Origin: Oxyruncus cristatus
Lineage: Eukaryota; Chordata; Aves; Passeriformes; Cotingidae
NCBI GenBank assembly: GCA_013399855.1
Contig: VXAY01002816.1
Location: forward strand, 237,602-301,601
Length of the DNA: 64,000 nt
Direction: 5' to 3'
Translations under genes and position numbers: made by a program
In this document: positions 22,785 to 33,260 of the stretch, in pieces
Position numbering within the stretch: the first letter of the stretch is position 1
How the letters are laid out: each line of letters starts with the position of its first letter
The notes under the pieces: model-generated
Told to the model about the DNA's origin: nothing
The model's database searches: none
What the model saw: only the letters and a program-made list of their open reading frames with translations

Positions 22785-22866
22785 ACAAAACAAAACAAAG
22801 CAAAAAAAAAAAAGAAACCACAAAAAAACCCACCAAACAAACAAACAAACAAACAAAAAAAAAACC
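22780..22866. repeat. A-rich low-complexity tract with AAAC/CAAA units
   Basis: Runs of A interrupted by C, including about five consecutive aaac units near 22837-22856. The frames crossing it (22606-22998 minus, 22622-23005 plus) encode only low-complexity Phe- or Lys-rich peptide and are not genes. It may be the decayed tail of a + strand retrotransposed sequence, but no body is recognisable upstream. Confidence 0.75.
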
Positions 22867-24105
22867 CCAGAAAGAACCAAAATATTTTAACCATCTCTGT
22901 AGGGTTACTATGATACAGAACCTGCAGAAGACAAGATTTTCTGCTTCAAAGGGTGGGTCAATATTTGTTTCCTTCTTCAGCTTGACATTTTCTAACACTC
23001 ATTAGATCTTTATCACTTGTTCCTTTTCCTCAAACACTCCTGGAAGTACCAAAGATCCGAAAAAAGATATCAAAAATGGGATTTCCCATTTCATCTCACA
23101 GGATTTTCAAATGCTTCAACTTTGATTCTTGCAGTAACAATAGTTTATAATTATGGAGTTATTTCAGCCAAATACATTAGTGTGAATTAAATCCTCCAAT
23201 CCCTTGCAGGCCCTTAGGGGATGCTGCAGACAATGTGTGTCCTGGGTAGGTAAACTGAAGCTGTGGAGAAGGCAGGCAAGTTGTACAGATGAAATCATAA
23301 TGCCAATATCTTGGATTCCTTCTCCTTTCTGGAACTTGAATTCCTTTTCAGAGTGTGATGTTAATTGAGGGGAAAAGCCTTGCCTTTCACACCTTTAGAG
23401 GTGGTTTGTGTTTGTAAAACTGAACACAAACAAGAGGGAGGGCAATGCAGGGCAAAATGCAGCGAGAAGCAAAGGCACAGGACGCTGACATAAAAAACTT
23501 CCTCAGAATCAGAAAGCAGAGGAATATTTCCCTGCCCTTTCATTTTGACTTGATTTGACAACCTCATTTCATCCTAACGTCAGAGGAAATCACAGTCTAA
23601 TTTTTCTGTGGCACAGTATTAGAGAAAAAGAGCCCTATGTATGTTTTGCATGTTTTGCTTCAGACCAGAACAGAGTTAACATTTACAGGCTTTGCCTACC
23701 AGGGGCTTGCCTAAAGCACCAAAACTGCCTGTTAAGTCCCCTCCCAATTAAAACAAAAAAGGATAGGTTTTACTATTCCTGTGTTCTTTCGCCTTTGCAC
23801 TTGACTGAGCATTACTGGATGCTGTCTCTCTGTCAGTCACATTTCATCTTATCCTTTTGCCTCCGGTCCCTTTGGTCTGGAATTGATTTTTTCACCACTT
23901 TAAGCAGAAACTGTGAGATCTGTACGTTGGCACATTTCTCAGAGCTTTATGCAGCAGTGGCAGTGGGCTGCATCTACGTGCAGCTGCTGAAGGTCTTTAT
24001 TTCCCTCTTGAAGGCAACGGAAGTCACAGACACTCAATAATTGCAGAGGATGTTCAGAATTTTGCATACTCAAATCCATTTTTGATGCTCCCAGCGAATG
24101 TTTGC
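22867..24105. other. Non-coding stretch, nothing recognised
   Basis: Unique sequence. The segment near 23249-23290 (ggtaaactgaagctgtgg, then caggcaagttgtacagatg) weakly recalls a minus-strand MIR-type SINE, too degraded to call. The 161-codon + frame at 23555-24040 opens at TTG, lacks splice context and has no known motif. Confidence 0.4.
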
Positions 24106-24187
24106 ATGAATGTGCACGCATATGTGTGTATAAATACATATAAATGTGTGCAGGCATGTGTGCATCTGCATGTATATATGCACACGT
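24106..24187. repeat. Degenerate TG/CA and TA alternating purine-pyrimidine tract
   Basis: A run of mostly alternating purine-pyrimidine steps (gcacgcatatgtgtgtata, catgtgtgcatctgcatg, tatatatgcacacg). It looks like an interrupted dinucleotide microsatellite and could adopt Z-DNA or cruciform structure. Confidence 0.6.
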
Positions 24188-26906
24188 TTTCTGACCGGAA
24201 AATTCTTGCTTGATAAATAAGTTTGTCTCTCAGCCATGGGAAAAATATCAAAGGCTCCCGGTCCTTTCAACAAAACGTAACAAAACTGCATTCCAATCAT
24301 ATTCTGTTGGTTTATTTTCTAAATAACTTAAATAGCTTCTGATTTAATGTGTGATGTGACTGGAATAACTGATTTCTTCCCCATCCTTCATGTGAGTAGC
24401 TCGCAGCCCCTGTACTGCAGTTCTAGGTCTGCTCAGGTAAAGTGTGCCCGAGATACTTGGGATGCTCCACATCCTGCTGGAGACCATTTCCTTCTCTAGG
24501 ACAGGTACAGTGTTATTTTTTCCCTTTGAGAGAGAAGCTATGGAATTTTTGGTAGCTTCATCATCATGAAGGGAAGTAGAAGACAGAAGCTAAAGGGCAG
24601 AAATGGGCTAATATCCTTCCTTGGCACTGAGTTAAATAACCTTCAAGTTGAGATAAACTCATCCTTGCGCTTAGAATGGGGTTGCATCCAGCCCTACATA
24701 GAGATACAGGGATTTATTCTCACAGAATTCTTCAAAGAATTGGATACAAGAGAGAGTGAGGATTTGGGGGTTATGTCCACTTCTGAACTTCAAATCTTTG
24801 AAGTAAAGGAAAAGAGAGAGCGGTTTTTTTCTCTGTTTGAGTGCGTGACCTGTATGTTCACAGGAGGTCATATTAATGCAGAGTACCATCTATGACAGTG
24901 GTTCTGCAAGGCACCAGTAAGGTAAATACAGCTCGAAGTGGGGAGGGACAGGCAGCAACTCAGAGTAACAGAGCACCTCACTTGGTCTTGGGTTTCAGCA
25001 GGGCGTTCCAAGAGAGTAGCCTCTATGCAAAAAGTGCCCTCAGGATGATGTCCTGAGCTTCTGGCTTAATAAATAAAGAGAAAAGGTAGAAAACCCAGCA
25101 AGGAACACATCTTTCCATCAATACACAATGTGCACTGGTGCACCAAACACAAGGAATACTGAAAAAAATAAGAGGCAAGAGGAATCCTTCTTTTCCTCCC
25201 ATAATTTTCAGTGAAGTTTTTCACTGACAGGCACACAGTCTATCAAAAGAGTGGTGGCTGTGCCTTGAGCTTTCAAGATCTGTCTCATTCTTGTGCCAGA
25301 AGCAGCAATAGCCCATTCTGGCTCAATGCTCATTTAGACCTTTTAGCTACAGTGGCAGTGGCAGAAAGAACAGCTCCTGGCTGGACCTGTGTGTGTACAT
25401 ATGAACCAGCGTCCAGAAGTGTGTGTAAAACACAGGCTGGGTGTGTTAGTGCACAGAAATGTGGGTGCAGATTTAAAAATTTCCACATTTTGTGGGAATT
25501 GCAGACAGGAGGAACAGAGAAGGCCAGAAGAGTTGCTGCAATGGTGCCCAGAGAACAACGTGAGTGTCTCTCAGAGGCCATTTCCATTACTTGAAAGGGG
25601 ATGTGCTTGTTCTCCAGCAAGAAATGTTTGCTGTATTTGGCAGCTGATGTCTCTGATGTCTCTGTTGCACAGCACTTACCCCCAGTTAGGATACTTTCCC
25701 ATGCACTGGTTCTAGACCCATCATTTTGCCATGGAATAGCATCATTTGTTATGTGGAATCTTTTCAGAATGAGTGAAGGTTTCTATGGGCAGCTGGAGAG
25801 TCTGTGGGGGCAGATCTTGTTGACTTCTCAGTGTGCTGAGGCTTAGAAATGCCAAAGGAAAGTATTTCCAAGTGTAGGGAAAGTTTGTTGAACACAAAAT
25901 ATTTTCTCTCAACTTCATGTCCCTTTCACCAGTTCTATCTGTAACTGTTTCACTTATTTGCTTTCCAGTTAATGCCACAGGGGGTTGGGTTTTACATGCT
26001 ACTACTGTGTAAATTTGGTCACATCTTGATGCTGCACAGTAATTTCAAACACCTCTTTGAATAGTGGAGCAGAGAAAACTGTTCTTTCCCAGTTGAGCAG
26101 CAGTGGAGCTTTTCTAGAATCAAATGTGTTTACTGCAGTGACTATTACAATCATCAGTTTTAGTTACAATTAGTTACTCTGCTTTCAGAAATCTTACACA
26201 AATGACCTGAAGGTAGAAGGGAAATATTTGAAAATAAAATCCCTGATAAACAACAATAAAACTTAAATGTTGCAGTTAAGAATGTTTGTATATTTCTAGT
26301 AACTGTTTCTGTGCATTAATTGAATTCAAAATTTGTTTTCTGAAGAAAACTGTGACATTGATATGTATATTTTCGCTTTCATTACGAACATGTTCTTTCT
26401 ACTCTAAAGGCTTATTGTTAATGTCCAGATAGATCAGCGTTAGTCCTGGAGAATTTTTAAAACATTTTTCTTCTCTTGTTACTACATACACAAGGTTAAA
26501 GTCAGAATGCATTTTGATTTCTGAACGATGGTATTATTCTATGAGATGTAAGTACTTAAAAACATTAAATAAATTTATAATTATTGTAATAGAACAGGAA
26601 TTTTTGTTCCATAGCATGTTGAAGAAAACTAAAATTTCTCCTATCTTAGGATCACAGAGTTTAGGTGCAGCATATCTTGCTGTTGCTTATGACCAGACAT
26701 GTTTATTTCCATTTCAGGACATGACTAATTCTCCTACATCTTTTTTTTTTTTTCCTCCACCTTAAAATTCATCCCATGCAACCGGTATCACCTCCCTTTC
26801 AGGAAGCACAAGATCAATCCCTTTCGGGACTGGTCTAACTGTGCCTCAGTATCCCATCCTGTCATCCTCCATCAGCACAGCTTGACTTGGCACCAGTTGT
26901 GCTGTT
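24188..26906. other. Non-coding stretch, nothing recognised
   Basis: Unique, AT-rich from about 26000 to 26600. Overlapping frames at 25211-25715 are open in several registers without motif or ATG context. A T run lies at about 26742-26753. Confidence 0.4.
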
Positions 26907-26927
26907 AGGTCAGGTCACAACTGACCT
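26907..26927. promoter_or_regulatory. Cluster of three AGGTCA nuclear-receptor half-sites with a perfect palindrome
   Basis: AGGTCA occurs at 26907-26912 and 26912-26917 (sharing one base), and TGACCT, its reverse complement, at 26922-26927. The last two form a perfect 6-bp inverted repeat with a 4-base spacer (caac). AGGTCA is the half-site for estrogen, retinoid, thyroid and orphan nuclear receptors. The classic estrogen element has a 3-base spacer, so the likely ligand class is unclear. Whether it is bound is unknown. Confidence 0.3.
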
Positions 26928-27616
26928 CTTCATTTACTGAAGGAAATTAATTCATTTAACTCTCACCCGGACTGAGAAAGACTTGTCTAATTTAATTTTA
27001 TAACATAAATATTTCTGTATCAGATAGCAAACAAGGTTTTCTTGGCAAGGAATAAAAGGTCCTTTTTCAGGATACCATGAGTTGGCTCCTGGACTCTGTT
27101 AGTCTGCTAAGGTTAGGTTTCCATTGATCTTGGGTGATCCTCTGAGTGGAGATTCCTACATTTAGTCAGATCAATGCCCTCGTTTCTCTCGGAAGTTGCA
27201 CACTGCATTCCTCCTGCTGCATGTACGAATGAGAAATGCCTTCACTCTGGGTGAAATGAAAACTGAGCTTCCATGACAGGCACATCATTTCTCCTGGGGT
27301 TGGTGGCTTCATGTGTTGTTCTTATGATTCCCAGGTGGTATGAAACCAACAAGGAAAAAAACCACTGAACGCCCTAAAGCACAGGAGAGTCACAGGGACA
27401 TGACAGTAATAACCTACCCCTTTAGTGCTCTTACCTGCCTGTCCAAGTAATGTGCAACCTGCTCTTACACACCATGGGCCACTTCATCCAAAATCTTGCC
27501 CCTTCTAGCTCTCTGTTGGGTTTGTTCAGCATCTAAGGGTGTTCATTGGAACCTTCTATGAAAAGGAGAGAATTGTACTTAAAAGTAGGAAGCAGAAGAA
27601 TGACTGTTTCAAGTTA
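26928..27616. other. Non-coding stretch, nothing recognised
   Basis: Unique sequence; nothing supported. Confidence 0.4.
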
Positions 27617-27790
27617 TGAGGAGAGGGAAGGCAAGGCAAGGCAAGGCAAGGGAGAGGTAGGGAAGACAAAGGAGGGGTAGGGAAGACAAGGTGAGTATAA
27701 GAAAACCAAGGCAATGGAGGGGTACCCAAGGCAAGGCAAGAGAGGGGGTAGGGAAGGGAAGAGTTAAGCAAGGGCAGACAAGGAAAGTAG
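27617..27790. repeat. Purine-rich GGCAA/GGGAA array
   Basis: The + strand is almost entirely purine plus C in a gcaag register: four consecutive aggca units near 27630-27650, further gggaaga and gagggg units, and another aggcaaggcaag near 27731. The minus strand reads as a low-complexity Leu/Pro/Ser frame (27556-27771) that is not a gene. Interrupted pentanucleotide minisatellite. Confidence 0.75.
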
Positions 27791-27956
27791 CATTTGAATT
27801 TTCCCCTGAATTAAGTCATACATTCACTGCACTTATTTCCTAAGTCGTGGAGAGTAAGAATAGAGACACTCTTCCCTATGCCAAGATACTTCAGGCCTTA
27901 ATAGCCCTGTCCAGCTTCACCTGGAACCTCCACCCAGATCCTCTGCCCTGGAGTCC

Positions 27957-28060
27957 CATGGCAAGGCACTCAGAGACGTGGCTTGGTGGTGAGTTTGGCC
28001 ATGTTGGTTAATGGTTGGACTTGATCTATAGTGTCTATTCCAACTTAAATGATTCTATAT
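27957..28060 (+). mobile_element. CR1 LINE, degraded 3' tail
   Basis: The last 100 bases of a CR1 element in sense orientation: an aggcactcagagacgtggct box, gttggttaatggttggactt, then tccaacttaaatgattctat at the end. Divergent from the typical CR1 tail and lacking everything upstream, so an old, short copy. Confidence 0.85.
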
Positions 28061-30143
28061 AAGCTCAGCTTAGGCATAGTAGCTGTAGCCTGCAGGAGTT
28101 TGAATGCCCAGCTCAGTCACAGTCATTCCTGTGCCAGGCAATAGACTTGTTGATCTTTACTTGCTAATCTCACCTCCTTAGCTTGGTCTCGGATCTGTCT
28201 CATTGATTGGAAACAACATATGTAAGCTTATTTTTCGGTTCCATCTCTTAGAGATAGAGTTGTGTGTTGCACAATAGGGTAAGCTAGAATCTCCAGCCAC
28301 TGCTCTAAATAATGTTGCCATTGCACATATCACTGAGAGGAAGCCTCTGGTGACCTTGCTCTGCCTGCCTTAGCTGTAGGCCAGGCCTAAGCAGGGAACC
28401 TCAAGTATTCGAATTGGTTTGATGACATATAAGTATTTGGGCTTACTGCTTTCTCTCAGTGATAACAAACAGAGTTTGGTGGGTGCATTCACCTGCCTGC
28501 AGGCACAGCTCCCTGTCCCTCTGTGTTTGAGCATGAGAGCTCTGTGCACGAAGGAAAGCAGCAGCTGTGTGAGAGGGGTGACAGGTCTTTCTGCAGCACA
28601 GGGATGCATGGAATGCTTGCTGATGTCCTGGCATCCCAGAAGAATCCCGTTTAACTTTATTGAGCTCATCTGTGCTGACTGGCACTGCCTCAGTTTTTTT
28701 TGGTTTTCTGGAGGATCACTATCAGTTATGGTGAAGTTTACTGGCAGGTAGAAAGAAGTGAGGCTTTGAAGGAAGAGATGAAACCTGTTGGGAATGACGA
28801 GGTTCAGCTGGAAGTCTATTACTGATTCCTCTGTCTCACCTTTCAACATATTGCAAATTTAACAGACTTTCCCAGTAGTTTGACCCCCTGTGAAGGTTTT
28901 CTGCCTTCCCTCCCTTTACCATGTTTGACTGTATCAACCTGTGTGGGATTTCTGTGCTGTGCCATACCTAACTTTTCCAGTATTTGATTTCTCAGAATAA
29001 ACCCAGATCTATTTGAAGTTATGGTGGTGGGAGGGGTGTGTGTGTTTATTTCTTTCCAATGGAAGAAAAGGATAAACTGGAAAAAGTGATGGAGAAAATA
29101 AAGGAAAATAGCCATCTGAACAAGTGTTGTACTGAATTTGAAACTGCTGCTAAGGCTTATATAGCAATTTCCAAAATTTTCTGGGAAGAAGACTGGTTCA
29201 ATAAGCAGAATTATTTTATTGTGTTTGATAGGTATGAGCTGCTGTGTATCAGTAATTCCCATGCATCCACCTATTCCTGGGATACCATTAAAAGCCGCAA
29301 TGAGTCACCATGTAGACAAGCCCTCCAGATCCTCTACTGGGAGCCAGCAGCCTTCCAATGCAAACAAGGAGCTTTAAGTAATGGTGATTAATTCATCAAC
29401 CCAACAAACCGGAAAGCTGGATCTCACTGAATGGCTCATTAACCTAAACCATATTAAGCTGCTAACACTAGTTAAAGTCACATATAATAGTGACTGACAC
29501 TAAAGGGAACACCAACTGGCACATTCACCCCTTATTCACTCCCTAAATACTTGTGCCTGAACAATCTGATGGAGCTGGGAGGGGCACACAGGCTGTGCTT
29601 GGAGAGGCCCCCTCAGGAATGTGTAGAAACTCAAGTTCACTTTCATCTCTGCAATTTGGAGCAACATCAGCTATGCTGGGAAGAGTGGTATCAGAGGCAC
29701 GTACCCTTCCGAGGAGATCAAAACCCACCCCCACGCCAACCAGGCACATCTCTGCCCCTGACACACAACTGTGTCTGATTCAGCCCCAGCCCAGGGCTTG
29801 AAGTAGAAACCTGTGAGACTTACCCAGGGCATTTCTGTGCCTGACTGTGGCCACGGCAGCAAGGAAGAGCTGTTTAGCTGCATTAACTAGTGATTATTCC
29901 AGTTGCTATCCATGTCTGTGTGCTGGCAGATACAAACCACTGCTCAGGGCAGAAACCCGATTCTTCCGCAATTATTTCTTCACCAATCCCTGTTTGCAGC
30001 TGAGTTGAAACAAGAGTTGACAAGTGGTAGATACTTTTAGTACCTAATTGAAATGAAATGCAGTTTCAAATAAATTCTCCTGGAACGCCTCTTCTGCAGT
30101 TGTTTTGTGTACTGTTTTTCCACGGCCCCGACTGTTTGGGACA
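28061..30143. other. Non-coding stretch, nothing recognised
   Basis: Unique sequence. An ATG-initiated 159-codon minus frame (28370-28849) overlaps an open + frame (28419-28751); neither has a known motif. The first 5 codons of the minus frame run into a donor-like AAAG/GTGAGA. A possible minus donor CCTGG/GTAAGT lies near 29820 without a clear acceptor. Nothing is called. Confidence 0.4.
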
Positions 30144-30554
30144 ATGAATTTTCTTTATTTAAATTGAGAATCCTGTATCTTTGTTTTCTGTCCTTTTGGA
30201 TAAACATTGCTTCTGTGTCATGAGGGAAATGTAAAAAAATGTTCTGTTTGCCATTTTTTGCTTTTATTTTACTTCAGCTTTTTCTTTTTATTTATTATTA
30301 TTATTATTCCTACTGGAAAAACCCAATTGCAAATATTATTTCTTGCTTNATGAATTTTCTTTATTTAAATTGAGAATCCTGTATCTTTGTTTTCTGTCCT
30401 TTTGGATAAACATTGCTTCTGTGTCATGAGGGAAATGTAAAAAAATGTTCTGTTTGCCATTTTTTGCTTTTATTTTACTTCAGCTTTTTCTTTTTATTTA
30501 TTATTATTATTATTCCTACTGGAAAAACCCAATTACAAATATTATTTCTTGCTT
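30144..30554. repeat. 205-bp tandem duplication split by a single N
   Basis: Copy 1 (30144-30348) and copy 2 (30350-30554) are the same length and, by eye, differ at one base (aattgcaaat versus aattacaaat). The only thing between them is one N at 30349. Such a join is what an assembler leaves when overlapping contig ends (for example two haplotypes) are abutted rather than merged. The repeated unit is AT-rich, contains a short TTA run and no gene. Confidence 0.95.
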
Positions 30555-32275
30555 CAACTGGTTCAGTGTGTGCAGAATGAGACAGGAGAGCCCCATTATT
30601 GCTAACAGAACATTTTCACGTCAAGGTGCAATTTGCCCTGTCCTTTTGGTTCTTCCTATCCATAAACTCTGCTTTACTGTTTAGCACTCCAAAAACCCAG
30701 CTACCTGAAGCTTAGCAGTTGACTTGCCATAGTTAAATCGAATTTGCAGCTGCATGTGCTTGTAGCTGGCTGAACTGCAGGCGTGCTCACGGAATTCTGC
30801 TATCTTCTTCTCACATAATGTGCTGCTTACATTAGCAAAATCCCTCCTGTCATACCACCCAGTCATTCTTTCTAATACTGCTTATTGCCCCTCGCCTTTT
30901 TTATCTCCTCCTTTTTCTTGGGAATAAAGCAGCCCTTGCCCACCAGCAGAGCACATTCGAACGGGCAGGATATCAGGTTCGTTCACATTTGCAGCTGCTA
31001 TTTAAAATAAATACAAGCAGTGAAGTTATTACCTGGCTGTAAAAGATTGTGATTAGTTCTGCATCGTGTTCTGGTTATCAGGACTTTGCTCAGTGCCTTT
31101 TTCTCGAGTGCAGCAGTCTCTCCACGGCTACGCTCTTTGGGTAACCACTTGTGAGCAGTGTTTGCCTAAATCCAACCCCATTTCCCTAATTTAGCAGCCA
31201 GTGTTGGAAGTGGCTTGAAGATATTCTTCTCTTTTACAGATTAGGCACTGATGTGGCACCTGCTGACTTTACACAGGCTGGGGGCTTTTCTTTTCTTGTC
31301 AGCAGCTTCCAGGCAATGTAAAGTCCCAGTAATAAGATTTTCAGGATAAATCTGTGCATGCTCTCAATGTTGTTCTCTGACTAGAATTCTTCGGCCTTTA
31401 AGCATCTTGAAGGTGCACACTGAATCCCCAAGGTGGGGACTGGGGGGAAAGAAATTACAGGTTCACTCTCATTGATGGCTGATGAAAGATGACATTCTCT
31501 TTGTCAGTCATCAAAATACATTGAGAAGACGAAAAGGCAAATGGATAAACAAAAACAACATCTGTATCTAATTACTCCATGAAAGCAAGAAGAGTTAAAG
31601 AAACAAAAATGCACAGGAACAGCAGATCTGTTGGCTGGAGGATGGTTTTCTGTCCCTGTTTGCCCTGCAAAGAGGCAGTTTCCTGGCAGTTTAAGGCACT
31701 GTGGGATTGATACTCCTTGCCAACAGTGGATGGAAAATGCAAACATTGCTTTCAGTTGAACTGTACTTCTGCTTGCTGTGTGGGTGACTTCCCGCAGTCT
31801 CCATATAACTTCATGCCCTACATCACAAAGGATGTCGAGGTGTCTTTGAGAGGTTGTCGCACAACAGTGCTTTGTTCTCTGCTAACGCCAGGTGTGCCTC
31901 TGTAAGCCTGGAATGCCACGTGGGAAAGGAAGTGTGTGGTTCGGGGGGGATTTCTTTTTCCCTCTTACTCCCCATCTGTTGTCTCTTTCACTACAGAGGA
32001 TAAAGCAGAACATTATTCTGCATCACAGAACTCCCACTTCCCAAATGCATTCCCGGGGCAATACAACCTACCAAAAATATTCAGGCTCCGAGGGGTCAAC
32101 GTGACAGCCCTGGTAAAGCAACCTGAAGCCACAGCTGTGAGATGGCAGGAATAGAAGCTGCGAATCACCTGTACCCTGTGGCATGGGACGGTTAGGTTTA
32201 AGGAGAAGGGTGGAGGATCACTCTGCAAGGATTTGGGAAGGAAATGTCATCAAGCCACATTCACAGGCAAAATAC
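30555..32275. other. Non-coding stretch, nothing recognised
   Basis: Unique sequence, with enhancer-like texture at about 30955-31080 (cattcgaacgggcagg, atttaaaataaatacaagc). No gene, RNA or repeat supported. Confidence 0.38.
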
Positions 32276-32365
32276 AAAAAAAAAAAAAAAAAAAANNNNN
32301 NNNNNNNNNNNNNNNNNNNNNNNNNNNNNNNNNNNAAAAAAAAAAAAAAAAAACCAAAATCAAAG

Positions 32366-32402
<37 letters not shown>
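32276..32402. repeat. Poly(A) tract interrupted by a 40-base assembly gap
   Basis: A homopolymer precedes 40 N (32296-32335) and A-rich sequence follows it to about 32402, with only short non-A islands (ccaaaatcaaag). The gap was probably caused by the homopolymer. The true length is unknown, and a retroposon body could be hidden here. Frames across it encode poly-Lys or poly-Phe and are artefacts. Confidence 0.9.
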
Positions 32403-32403
<1 letters not shown>

Positions 32404-33049
32404 GAAGACTACTGAGCACTGCTGATGGCAGATGCCGGTTGAGCAGGATGCAAATTGCAATCAACCCTTTACAAAAATAACTGGAACAGACTTTGTCTTC
32501 TATTTGGAGAATTATCTCTTTTGCATTTGCTGCTATCCTTTTTTTTTTTCCTCCCCTTCTTTAGAGATTTATTTTAAAACTTATTTTCTTATCAGTATTT
32601 TGGGATGATCCACATTTTCCCAGGTCAACCGATAAGCAAGTGTAGGCAAAAGTGCAAGTATGGTGACTTCATTGTTTCACTCTTTATATTCACTATAGAG
32701 TGAAAGAACCAAACCCACTTCCTTTCAGCACCAAACACCCCTGACCCAGTAAATGAATTTAGAAGCACTGAGCCAACAAATCCTCAACAGGTGGACACAG
32801 AAAGTGTAAACCTTCCAACAGAAAAGGCAGAGTTTGAAGCTAAGGTGTCATTAGTTTAATTTAAGGGGAGGGGAGAGGGAAAAGAATTCTTGACTTTAAA
32901 TGTTTTAAATTCTTTTTTTTATACATAGAAAGGAAGTGGCTGCAGCTTACTGAGTTGCTAATTGCAACTTGTTTCTTTCTCCCAAAGTATTAATTCAGAG
33001 GATTATCAGGCCTGTTATACTTCTGATTTCAACTATTTAAAAGGTAATG
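32403..33049. other. Non-coding stretch, nothing recognised
   Basis: Unique sequence with T runs near 32540 and 32915; nothing supported. Confidence 0.4.
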
Positions 33050-33260
33050 ATTTACTCTTAAAGCACACTCCAAAGGCACATTGCCAGTAAATCTTCTGCA
33101 GGTCCCAGGTTGGAGTTTATTTGCATGGAAATTATGACTATTTTAGGACTCTTATTAATGCAAACAGCGGGGCCTTTCAGCCCCAAATGCTGGCAGAACA
33201 AATCAGGTCTCAGCCAGCTGCCAATCAAGCAGCATCATTTAATTTATCATCCTGAATGTT
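33050..33260. promoter_or_regulatory. Candidate enhancer-like element (octamer, MEF2-like, CCAAT motifs)
   Basis: Non-repetitive block with a perfect octamer ATTTGCAT (33119-33126, OCT/POU site), a MEF2-like CTATTTTAG (33138-33146, one T short of consensus), TTATTAATGCAAA next to it, and CCAATCA (33221-33227) followed by atttaatttatcat. No open frame. The dense, spaced, non-repetitive motifs suggest a conserved element; this is inference from texture. Confidence 0.28.

Noticed and set aside
22606..23005. Frames over the A-rich tract (Phe-rich on -, Lys-rich on +)
   Set aside because: Low-complexity translation of a simple repeat.
23249..23290. MIR-like string on the minus strand
   Set aside because: Too short and diverged to separate from chance.
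23555..24040. 161-codon + frame
   Set aside because: Opens at TTG, no acceptor or donor in place, Cys/Leu-rich peptide without recognisable motif.
28370..28849. 159-codon ATG frame on the minus strand
   Set aside because: Overlaps a 110-codon + frame, no known motif, no supporting signals; within chance for 64 kb.
32183..32480. Lys-rich and Phe-rich frames across the 32.3-kb gap
   Set aside because: Translations of poly(A) and N; artefacts.
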